Made by a program: the position numbers and the translations under genes. Shown piece after piece: positions 32,699-38,794 of a stretch of 38,794 nucleotides of DNA. The first letter of the stretch is position 1; every line of letters begins with the position of its first letter. The stretch is from NCBI GenBank assembly GCA_050305975.1, contig JBNLGI010000085.1, positions 1-38,794 on the forward strand. The letters are read 5' to 3'. The stretch is from Thiodiazotropha sp050305975 (GTDB lineage Bacteria; Pseudomonadota; Gammaproteobacteria; Chromatiales; Chromatiaceae). The notes beneath the pieces were generated by a model. It was not told the DNA's origin and made no database searches. It saw nothing but the letters and a program-made list of their open reading frames with translations.

Positions 32699-33079
32699 TT
32701 ATGCCTGCGCAAGTCCCCTTTCCTGCAGTACCTCCTGGAGCACGGGAAGGGCGTCAAACGCGGCCGGGTAGCCCGCGTAGATGGCGACCTGCAACAAGGC
32801 TTCCGTAATCTCCTCCACCGTGGCGCCGCTGCTCAGCGCGATTCCGAGGACGATCCTGAGCGCGCCGTGACGCCCGAGCGCGGCCAGGATGCCGATACTG
32901 CAGAGCGAGCGGGTCTTCGGGTCGATGGCCTCCCGTGACCAGGTCCGGCCAAACACGACGGAGATGGCTTCGTGCTCGAAAGCGGGGCTCAGCGCCTTGA
33001 AGCGACCGACAACCTTGTCGGCCTGTTCCTCTCCGATAAGCTTTTTGAGCGTTTCTATCCCCTTGGCATGGTCGTTCAT
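32699..33079 (-). CDS. Carboxymuconolactone decarboxylase family protein
   Basis: 126 residues, one CMD domain: AFEHEAISVVFGRTWSREAIDPKTRSLCSIGILAALGRHGALRIVLGIALSSGATVEEITEALLQVAIYAGYPAAFDAL. This is the PcaC-type order, with the conserved E-x(n)-C...H region, although the family usually has CxxxH and here there is SLCSIGILAALGRHG. In PcaC it decarboxylates carboxymuconolactone in the beta-ketoadipate pathway. No other pca gene is near, so the role may be different, for example an alkylhydroperoxidase-like function. GGAGGAG upstream supports the start. Confidence 0.88.
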   Translation of the reverse strand: MNDHAKGIETLKKLIGEEQADKVVGRFKALSPAFEHEAISVVFGRTWSREAIDPKTRSLCSIGILAALGRHGALRIVLGIALSSGATVEEITEALLQVAIYAGYPAAFDALPVLQEVLQERGLAQA

Positions 33080-33196
33080 TGTGAGACTCCTCCGGTGATA
33101 TGGATTGGCTTGGGCTCTACGACATGGGTCAGAGCCGTGTGCTGCATAGGATTATGCAAAGAGGCCTCTGTGTTAAGTCGGATAGAACCGGGGTTG

Positions 33197-33250
33197 ATGG
33201 GGGCAGGGCCCCACCCTACCGGTGAGCCGGATTGTAGGGTGGGGTCTGCC
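33197..33250. repeat. Paired palindromic repeat, family B (decayed copy)
   Basis: Left part contains GGGGC-AGG-GCCCC with inner arms intact and outer bases lost, then CTAC. After 14 bases, GTAG and GGTGGGGTCTGCC follow, a decayed right half. It has the same palindrome-CTAC-spacer-GTAG-palindrome plan as family A and lies just past the stop of the lipase-like gene. Confidence 0.65.
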
Positions 33251-33263
33251 GTGTCAGAAGGGA

Positions 33264-34835
33264 CTAGAAGCTGGCAAAAAAGCCCCGCGCTGCTGCGGTG
33301 CAGAACGGTGGCACCAGACTGCCATGGTAAGCCTGGGCAACGGCCATGGCGCCGCCGTCGGTGGCGCCAGCGTTGACCGCGTCGGTGGCAACCTGGGTTT
33401 TGAGACCGGCGAAAGCGGCTTCAAGCGCCACAAAAGGGTCGCCCGAGCCCAGCCCCGTCTCCAGGTCGAGCACCGTCAACAACCCGGCGGGTAGGCTGAA
33501 AGGCTGCCAGAAGGCCTGCATGGCCTGCGCGTTCATGAAATAGACGGTCGGGTCCTCGCTGCCGCCGCACAACAGGGTCGGCGATGCCGGAGAAAAGGTG
33601 TCGTCGTAGCGCATATCGTTGATGCGCAAGGCATCCCGCAGTCCATAGGAGGAAGCGGCGGCTACCGGGGCGCCGCTGGTTGGCGTCGGCACGAAACCAT
33701 CCGGATTGGCGGCCGCATCCATGGCGTAGGCGACGCGTACGCTGTTGTTGACCAGATAGGGATCGCCGAAACCGGCTGCGAACAGGGGATTCGACGGTAC
33801 CGCCAGCAGACCGTCCAGCGTGGCATTGCCCGTCACCGGCGTCGTGTTGCTGAACAGGGCCAGCTGGGGGAGCAGCCCGCTGCCGACCAGTGTCGAGTAG
33901 GACGATCCGGGGAGCAGGGTGTCGATCCCCGACGCATAACTGGCCGAGTAGAAATCGGTGAGCTCCGTATAGATGTTGCCGTAGGCGTTCTGATAACTGT
34001 TCACCATCAGCGGTATGAAGAGTGTCGAGCCGAGGTTGACGCTGCCCGTGATGACCGCGTCACCCATGGCTTCCAGGGCATAGGGGCCGGACATCCCGAC
34101 GACGGCCGTGGGGGTCTGGCCGAGATCCTGCAAGGCGCGCTGAGTCGCCATCGCCACATAGCCGCCTTGCGAGTAGCCGGTGATGAAGAGCCTTCCGTCA
34201 TCCGTGGTGCCCGACGCCGGGATGTTGCCCAGCGCCGAGCGCGCCGCCGACAAGGCATCGATCATGTCGGTCGACTGCTGCTCGGCGTTGAGGTACGGGT
34301 GATAGGGCAGCGGAGAGGTGTCATAGCCTGCGTAATTTGGCGCCACGACGATATAGCCTTGCGCGGCGAACATGGTGGCGATGAGAAGGCTTTCGCCGTT
34401 CGCGGGATTGTTGGGATCGAGTATCTGGGCGATGTTGTAGGCCTTTTCGGCTGTTGTGCCGTGGGCGTAGAGCACGATGGGGCGGGCGCCGCCGCAAGGC
34501 GCCGCTGCGCCATTGGGAACCATCAGGGCGCCCGTGGCGGTGGTCTCCTCCCCTTGGGCGCCGACCGTTGCATAGTCGATATAGTGAACGTCGAAGCCGC
34601 ATTGCGGGGTGCCGGCGAGCGCCAGCAGGCTCTGACCGCTTGCGGTGCTGCTGAGCGCGGTCTCCAACGCGCTGGCCGTGATCGAGGCGAAACGCAGCGG
34701 CGGGTTCTGGACAAGGCTGCCCTGCGTAGGAATATTGTTGTTGGTTGATTGCGAAGATCCGTTGTTACATCCGCTGATCGCAACCAAGGCGACCGCACAG
34801 AATATCCATATACCAAACACTCTTAACTGCTGCAT
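33264..34835 (-). CDS. Outer-membrane/periplasmic lipase-like lipoprotein (alpha/beta hydrolase)
   Basis: 523 residues. Signal and lipobox MQQLRVFGIWIFCAVALVAISGC (lipidated C23), then an asparagine-rich linker and an alpha/beta hydrolase domain: PIVLYAHGTTAEKAYN (oxyanion region), GYSQGGYVAMA with nucleophile S222, a late aspartate in LCGGSEDPTVYF, and a histidine in AYHGSLVPPFC near the C-terminus. This resembles secretory lipase/PHB-depolymerase-like esterases. An alanine- and serine-rich composition marks it as exported. AAGGGG upstream supports the start. Substrate unknown. Confidence 0.85.
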   Translation of the reverse strand: MQQLRVFGIWIFCAVALVAISGCNNGSSQSTNNNIPTQGSLVQNPPLRFASITASALETALSSTASGQSLLALAGTPQCGFDVHYIDYATVGAQGEETTATGALMVPNGAAAPCGGARPIVLYAHGTTAEKAYNIAQILDPNNPANGESLLIATMFAAQGYIVVAPNYAGYDTSPLPYHPYLNAEQQSTDMIDALSAARSALGNIPASGTTDDGRLFITGYSQGGYVAMATQRALQDLGQTPTAVVGMSGPYALEAMGDAVITGSVNLGSTLFIPLMVNSYQNAYGNIYTELTDFYSASYASGIDTLLPGSSYSTLVGSGLLPQLALFSNTTPVTGNATLDGLLAVPSNPLFAAGFGDPYLVNNSVRVAYAMDAAANPDGFVPTPTSGAPVAAASSYGLRDALRINDMRYDDTFSPASPTLLCGGSEDPTVYFMNAQAMQAFWQPFSLPAGLLTVLDLETGLGSGDPFVALEAAFAGLKTQVATDAVNAGATDGGAMAVAQAYHGSLVPPFCTAAARGFFASF

Positions 34836-35420
34836 ATAGATCCCCTTCGGTAGGTTTGTTGCATGCCAGACACGTCAGGCGCTAGGGAGGTTTTTGGCTG
34901 GCGCAATAAACTCGATATTGGCAAACATTAGCGAAAACGATCCTCATATATACCATGGTGGAGTGATATTCCCAAAAAAAGAGCCGCGGCAACGCACTGA
35001 TACCGGGCACGGCTGGTTCTGCGAATTGTCGATGAGCCCAGATCAGGGGCTGGCGGGGTATGGGCTTGGCGCTATGTTGGAGAAGCGTGCCATGTGCGGC
35101 TGTTCAAACAGTGACCGGCCTCTCCGAATCCGTGCGCTTCGCTTGTCTGCGCTCATGAACCGCCAGTCAGCCGGCCGGACTACGGCAGTTGCGGAGGATG
35201 TCATTGAAGTGTGCGGCAAGCCCGAAGGAGAGTGCATATGGCCCGGTGTCATCCCGATCCGCAGCTGCATGGGGTTGAACGGTGACTGTACGCCGACCCT
35301 GTCTGGTTGGTATTCTGAATCGGCTTTTCCTCGCTAGTGCGGGCAGTGATTCGATGGCTTCGTCAATCGATGTCAGACGCCGGAGCGGGAGAACTCTCAG
35401 CATTTTGTCAGGATGGTCAG
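34836..35420. other. Intergenic region before the phosphatase gene
   Basis: About 585 bp. An open frame at 34894-35337 would need a TTG start and has no ribosome binding site or family feature; the opposite strand has shorter frames. I treat it as non-coding. It may contain the promoter of the phosphatase-kinase pair. No repeat or RNA gene recognised. Confidence 0.5.
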
Positions 35421-35975
35421 ATGTCGGCGGCGCGAACGAGCCAAACCCACCCGCTGCAGATCGCAGAAGTACGCGCGAGCCCGTCGCACGGCCGTATTGG
35501 GGTCACCTTCTGTCCCGGAAAGCATGACCGCTTTGCCTATACTGGGGCCTGGGAGCGCGACCTCGGGATCGATCTGGAAGCCATCGTCGCCTGGGGCGCG
35601 AGACTGGTGCTGACACTGGTTGAGCCGGCCGAGCTCAAGGCGCTCGAGGTGCCGCATCTCGGGCGGGAAATTCAAAACCTCGGCATGCAGTGGCGCCATC
35701 TGCCCATTGCCGACTACTCCATACCCTCCGAGGCTTTCGAGCGGCAGTGGCTGATGCATGGCCGCGAGATCCGCGAGTTGTTGCGCAGCGGGGACGATGT
35801 GCTCGTGCACTGCAAAGGTGGCCTGGGCCGAGCGGGCATGATCGCCGCTCGGCTGCTGGCGGAGTTGGGCATGGACCCCGAAGAGGCGATCCGAGCCGTC
35901 CGCCGCGTGCGCAAAGGCGCTATCGAAACCCCTTCGCAACTGGCTCTGGTGCGTCGGACTCAACCCATTCCCTGA
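35421..35975 (+). CDS. Dual-specificity/tyrosine phosphatase-like protein (CDKN3-type)
   Basis: 184 residues. The cysteine phosphatase loop is intact, HCKGGLGRAGM (H130, C131, R137), with the general acid D98 in PIADYSIPS and the following helix. The order and size match the small CDKN3/DSP-like tyrosine phosphatases. These enzymes remove phosphate from tyrosine or serine/threonine, or from other phosphorylated molecules. The start is set at the ATG at 35421, preceded by AGGA; a longer frame begins upstream without a ribosome binding site. The kinase-like gene follows after 25 bp in the same direction, so the two very likely form one unit. Confidence 0.85.
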   Translation: MSAARTSQTHPLQIAEVRASPSHGRIGVTFCPGKHDRFAYTGAWERDLGIDLEAIVAWGARLVLTLVEPAELKALEVPHLGREIQNLGMQWRHLPIADYSIPSEAFERQWLMHGREIRELLRSGDDVLVHCKGGLGRAGMIAARLLAELGMDPEEAIRAVRRVRKGAIETPSQLALVRRTQPIP

Positions 35976-36000
35976 ACCCGCTGGAAAGCAGAGAGTCGCA

Positions 36001-36708
36001 GTGAACGCCGAAGTACCTCTGATCGATATCACCACGATGCAGCGGATTGGCGGGCAATTGGGCAGTAATCCCGCAGGCATCTATCGGGACGCTAGCGGTC
36101 GACGCTACTACGTGAAGACGCTGGAGACTCCCGCGCATGCCCGCAATGAGCGAATCGCCGCCAGGCTCTACCAATTGGCCGGCGCGCCGACCTTGACCTA
36201 TGTACCAACCCAAGCGCCCGACCAGATCGCAACCGAGTGGGTCGACCTCGACAAGAGGTGTGTCGCCCATCTCAGCGAAAGCGAACGCAAGCAGGCCCAG
36301 CGCTGGTTCGGCGTGCACGCCTGGACCGCCAACTGGGATGCCGCCGGTTTGACCGGCGACAACCAGGGCGTGGTCAACGGTAAAGTGCTGACGCTCGATG
36401 TGGGCGGAGCCCTGGAATTCAGGGCTCAGGGCGATCCCAAGGGCAAGGCCTTCGGGATCCGTGTGGACGAACTTGATCTGCTTGGAAGCGACAATGGTAA
36501 TCCGCATGCGGCTACGCTCTTTGCCGACATGAGTGCTGAGGTGATCCGCCAGGCCATCATGGTGGTGGTGAAAATACCCGATGACCAGATCCGCCAGGTC
36601 ATTGTCGACAATGGCGGCAGCCACAAGCTGGCCGATAAGATGATTGCGCGTAAAGCCGATATGGCTGGAAGAAATATGGAGTCAGTGAGCGGTATTCAGT
36701 TGTATTAG
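36001..36708 (+). CDS. Atypical (HipA/PI3K-like fold) kinase-like protein
   Basis: 235 residues. Kinase-type features are visible: a glycine-rich loop GSNPAGIY (21-28), a lysine in YYVK (K39), a glutamate in RNER (E50), a catalytic-loop-like NWDAAGLTGDN (N111, D113, D120, N121), and a metal-binding-like LDVGG (D133) followed by RAQG. Similar domains occur in phage and polymorphic proteins that are thought to phosphorylate proteins or lipids. The identification is by pattern only. It starts with GTG at 36001. Adjacent to and probably co-transcribed with the phosphatase, it forms an unusual kinase-phosphatase pair. Confidence 0.65.
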   Translation: MNAEVPLIDITTMQRIGGQLGSNPAGIYRDASGRRYYVKTLETPAHARNERIAARLYQLAGAPTLTYVPTQAPDQIATEWVDLDKRCVAHLSESERKQAQRWFGVHAWTANWDAAGLTGDNQGVVNGKVLTLDVGGALEFRAQGDPKGKAFGIRVDELDLLGSDNGNPHAATLFADMSAEVIRQAIMVVVKIPDDQIRQVIVDNGGSHKLADKMIARKADMAGRNMESVSGIQLY

Positions 36709-36780
36709 AGGCGATCCATATACTGGATATGCTTGAAGATGTGGTCAGTGGCAATGCGCTTTGAGTTCGCTTGACGGTGA

Positions 36781-37323
36781 CTATGGCGCGAACTCCATGG
36801 CGATCTTCTCGGCAATAAGGCTTATCTGATGGTCGGTATCAGCGCCAAAGATGCCTTGAGAGCCTTTGGAAGTGGTGCCGCAAATCATCTCGGCTATACG
36901 TTTGTCCGTGCTGTCCTGGAAAAGCTCCACCTTGGTTTTGAAACTTGCTGTGCCGGCGAACGCGCCTCCCACTATGCGAGCGCCGCTGCTGACGAAGTGG
37001 ACATAGTTGATAGTCACGATCATCAGCAGATCACCCTCAACGATTGATCTTTCCTGGATCAATGTGGTTTCCTTGTAGCGGCTCCTGCTTCTCAGTTCCT
37101 CGAGTAGTTTTTGTTCGAGTTTGTGACGGATCTCCTCGGCTTCAGCCACGTTTCTCGGGGTGAAACTGGCATTAACCAACAGTTTCAGGTCGCTCCTCTC
37201 GGAGATGCTCGCAGGCGGTTTGACAAATGTATTGAGATAAGCCGTGCCGGTACAGCCGGTTAGAAATAGAGACAGAAGTGACAATATGAGAAGTGGTGTA
37301 AGAGGCGGGGTGTGTTTGCTCAT
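36781..37323 (-). CDS. DUF4410-like predicted lipoprotein
   Basis: 180 residues. Signal and lipobox MSKHTPPLTPLLILSLLSLFLTGC (lipidated C24). The mature part has YLNTFVKPPASISERSDLKLLVNASFTPRN and, near the end, SSGARIVGGAFAGTASFKTKVELFQDSTDKRIAEM, a layout like DUF4410, with the GA-rich turn before two strands. The function of that family is not known. AGGAG upstream supports the start. It is transcribed leftward, towards the kinase-like gene, with a 72-bp gap. Confidence 0.75.
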   Translation of the reverse strand: MSKHTPPLTPLLILSLLSLFLTGCTGTAYLNTFVKPPASISERSDLKLLVNASFTPRNVAEAEEIRHKLEQKLLEELRSRSRYKETTLIQERSIVEGDLLMIVTINYVHFVSSGARIVGGAFAGTASFKTKVELFQDSTDKRIAEMICGTTSKGSQGIFGADTDHQISLIAEKIAMEFAP

Positions 37324-37500
37324 GGTATTGGCTCCTGGTTTGAAAGTATCCGCTCAGAGAGCAACCTATTTCTGTCCTGGCAGCAGAATAGGGGGTGGAG
37401 TAAATTACGCTATCCCCTTCAGGATATGCGTGGATTTCTGAAATCCCTGGTGCTGAATCATGGGAATAAGATGTCAGCACTGGTTTTGCTCCAATACCGA

Positions 37501-37995
37501 TTAGGTGGCTGGACAGACCTTCCGGTCTAGATCCGATGCTTTCGCTGCCGCATCAGGCGAAGGGAAAGCTTCACGGAAAGTGAAGGCCTCAGGACTTGCG
37601 CCTTTGTTGCGCAGCATGGCGAGGCGCTCGGCAGCTTCGGTTACTGTGGGGCGGTGACCGTTTGGCACCCACCAAAGCACCGCATAGGTCTCTGTCATCT
37701 TTTCAAACCATTCCCGACGTCGGCGCATGATTTCAACATGTGCGGACCGAAAAGCATAGTTGCTCAACGATTCTACGTCTTTCCAGACAGACATATTGAC
37801 GAGCACACTGTCGCCAAACGGGCGGATCGTTGTTGCATCCCCATCTTCATCCTTCAGGCGCCAGATAAAGCCGGGCGACTGCTCGGCGAGAGTATTTATG
37901 CGATCAAGATTGGCCACAAAATCCGCCATTGAAGGCGATTCAAGAGACTCCTTCATCGTGGCGATATTGAGTTGTGCTAATTGATAGTGAGACAT
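37501..37995 (-). CDS. DUF3291 domain protein (ABM-like fold)
   Basis: 164 residues. One DUF3291 domain: HYQLAQLNIATMKESLESPSMADFVANLDRINTLAEQSPGFIWRLKDEDGDATTIRPFGDSVLVNMSVWKDVESLSNYAFRSAHVEIMRRRREWFEKM, then YAVLWWVPNGHRPTVTEAAERLAMLRNKG. The fold is related to antibiotic biosynthesis monooxygenases. No partner or substrate is evident. GAGG seven bases upstream fixes the ATG at 37995; a longer frame begins further upstream without support. GC is lower here than in the core genes, in line with acquired DNA. Confidence 0.87.
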   Translation of the reverse strand: MSHYQLAQLNIATMKESLESPSMADFVANLDRINTLAEQSPGFIWRLKDEDGDATTIRPFGDSVLVNMSVWKDVESLSNYAFRSAHVEIMRRRREWFEKMTETYAVLWWVPNGHRPTVTEAAERLAMLRNKGASPEAFTFREAFPSPDAAAKASDLDRKVCPAT

Positions 37996-38257
37996 GCTAG
38001 ATCCTCTATTTGAGGCACTTTGTGCCGCATTCAGCGGCTTTTCGCTGGAATGGGCTGTGGACGCGTCCGTCATGGGCCAGCACCGATGGGGGTGTAACTA
38101 CACTGTAGGAGAACCGCAACCGTTGATCGATGAGGTAGATAGAGTCCCGCAAGGAGACCGATTCCGTTTCAATTCATACATTCCACCTTAACTACTGGGC
38201 GGTGGCAAGGGTGAATCGGTGATGGAATGTCTGGAGGTAGCTAGAGTGCAAATCAAC

Positions 38258-38287
38258 CAGTGTTTCGGGTCACAGTGTTTCGGGTCA
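38258..38287. repeat. 15-bp perfect tandem duplication
   Basis: CAGTGTTTCGGGTCA occurs twice head to tail (38258-38272 and 38273-38287). It lies 45 bp from another tandem duplication and the REP-like palindrome. Probably a footprint of slippage or insertion and excision. Confidence 0.9.
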
Positions 38288-38311
38288 GGGTCAATATACC
38301 TGATCCGTTAG

Positions 38312-38337
38312 CGGAATAGGGGTCCGGAATAGGGGTC
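38312..38337. repeat. 13-bp perfect tandem duplication
   Basis: CGGAATAGGGGTC occurs twice head to tail (38312-38324 and 38325-38337); the second copy overlaps the left arm of the palindrome at 38333. Confidence 0.9.
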
Positions 38338-38358
38338 AGAGTAAATTCACTCTGACCC
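38333..38358. repeat. REP-like palindrome GGGTCAGAGT...ACTCTGACCC
   Basis: Perfect 10-bp arms (38333-38342 and 38349-38358) around AAATTC. This GGGGTCAGAGT word is common in gammaproteobacterial REP elements associated with transposases (RAYT-type). Without a T-run it is unlikely to be an intrinsic terminator. Confidence 0.75.
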
Positions 38359-38399
38359 TCGCTTGAATGCTTGACTCTCTTGCTAACCACTCTGAAGAC

Positions 38400-38615
38400 T
38401 CAGGCTACCAGCTTGGCGAACTCCATGAATATCGTCTGCGGATCTTTGTTCTTATATTTCCAGGGATAGGCGTGTCAATAGGCGCCAAGTTCAGCGAAAG
38501 GCAGTTTGGTTCTCTTCTTATCGCCACGTAGCGAATACACCATCGCCATGTTGTTGAGAGCGGCAAATCGCATGTAACCGCTGCTGGCATCGTCATCGTT
38601 GGTGGCGCGCGGCAT
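38400..38615 (-). pseudogene. Broken frame of unknown origin next to the transposase remnant
   Basis: On the minus strand a frame from an ATG at 38615 runs MPRATNDDDASSGYMRFAAL, then NNMAMVYSLRGDKKRTKLPFAELGAY, is cut by an in-frame TGA (38475-38477), and continues HAYPWKYKNKDPQTIFMEFA to a second stop at 38400-38402. The open reading on both sides of the stop suggests a decayed gene tail. I do not recognise the family, and its frame differs from that of the IS256-like piece. The TGA is not in a selenocysteine context that I can support. Confidence 0.45.
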
Positions 38616-38757
38616 TGCATAAACGATCGGCTTCAGCGTCAAGCGGGCTGTTCAGGGTGTCCTCAACGGAACCCCGCACAAGCTCACCTAGGTGGTCTCG
38701 TATGCGTGCTTCATCAATATCGATGACTTTGCCCAAGGATGCGGTATCCTTCTTCAT
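38593..38757 (-). pseudogene. IS256-type transposase remnant (N-terminal part)
   Basis: 54 codons from the ATG at 38757 (AAAGGAG upstream). The reading VIDIDEARIRDHLGELVRGSVEDTLNSPLDAEADRLCNAARHQR resembles the start of IS256 family mutator transposases, where LDAEADxLCxAxRYER is conserved. The frame stops after about 54 residues instead of some 400, so only the N-terminus is left. It continues nowhere in frame within the window, so this is a decayed insertion sequence. Confidence 0.7.
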
Positions 38758-38794
38758 GGTGGTGGTCTCCTTTTGTCTGGTCATTGGTTGTCTA

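Larger units (their letters stand above)
37996..38399. other. Intergenic region with short tandem duplications and a REP-like palindrome
   Basis: No gene. It contains two short perfect tandem duplications (38258-38287 and 38312-38337) and the palindrome at 38333-38358, packed within about 100 bp next to the decayed transposase. The first 200 bp are the upstream region of the DUF3291 gene and show nothing recognisable. Confidence 0.6.

Noticed and set aside
34894..35337. 147-codon frame upstream of the phosphatase
   Set aside because: Needs a TTG start, has no ribosome binding site and no recognisable composition; treated as non-coding.
38475..38477. In-frame TGA as a possible selenocysteine codon
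   Set aside because: The frame has no known selenoprotein family, no visible insertion element, and lies in a region of decayed genes.
1..38794. tRNA, rRNA or riboswitch
   Set aside because: No cloverleaf, rRNA or known riboswitch core was recognised on reading; a covariance-model search would be the decisive test.

Overview
This is about 38.8 kb of GC-rich chromosome with dense bacterial coding on both strands. The gene set points to a gammaproteobacterium: a classical ArgA next to ArgE, a ModE-controlled molybdate importer, a FimV-type LysM domain, Tas, and an NfeD/slipin pair. Dispersed palindromes of the type common in sulfur-oxidising Chromatiales-like genomes make that group plausible, but this is an inference and no rRNA or marker gene settles it. 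I found no tRNA, rRNA or CRISPR array.

Layout. (1) 1-916: the end of a glutamate-semialdehyde (P5C) dehydrogenase, then a CPBP-family membrane protein whose catalytic motifs are altered. (2) 1087-4750: a leftward molybdate cluster, modE-modA-modB-modC, with a near-perfect 21-bp inverted repeat upstream of modE that is probably the ModE operator. (3) 5078-8753: a DUF3775 protein, an HPF/RaiA-cold-shock fusion, an nfeD-slipin operon and a PilZ protein. (4) 9580-12081: argE-argA (arginine synthesis, leftward). (5) 12237-18779: mixed genes, including a second PilZ protein, a GlcG/HbpS-like secreted protein with a PAQR/hemolysin III protein, a DUF302 protein, a two-gene unit of a membrane-anchored degenerate HtrA-fold protein plus a pilin-like protein, a cupin, and a Tat-exported intradiol-dioxygenase-like protein. 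(6) 19027-23855: a periplasmic MsrA-Trx-MsrB fusion, a FimV-like protein, a hydrolase, and a compact MarR operon with two identical operator palindromes. (7) 24070-30509: an HDOD protein, a RebB-like (R-body family) protein, an uncharacterised lipoprotein and a secreted protein, an acyl-CoA dehydrogenase and Tas. (8) 30510-38794: a more accessory, repeat-rich stretch with a heptamer tandem repeat, DegV, a carboxymuconolactone decarboxylase-like protein, a secreted lipase-like lipoprotein, a tyrosine-phosphatase/atypical-kinase pair, a DUF4410-like lipoprotein, a DUF3291 protein, and a decayed IS256-type transposase with REP-like palindromes.

How genes work together: ModABC imports molybdate under ModE control; ArgE and ArgA act in one pathway; NfeD and slipin form a known membrane protease/scaffold pair; MsrAB would repair oxidised methionine in the periplasm. 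The strongest leads for something undescribed are the phosphatase-kinase pair (35421-36708), the zinc-ribbon/coiled-coil pseudoprotease with its pilin-like partner (15726-17261), the lone RebB-like gene (25607-25849), and the small MarR-controlled membrane methyltransferase operon with duplicated operators (22379-23918). Function in each of these is inferred from sequence reading only.
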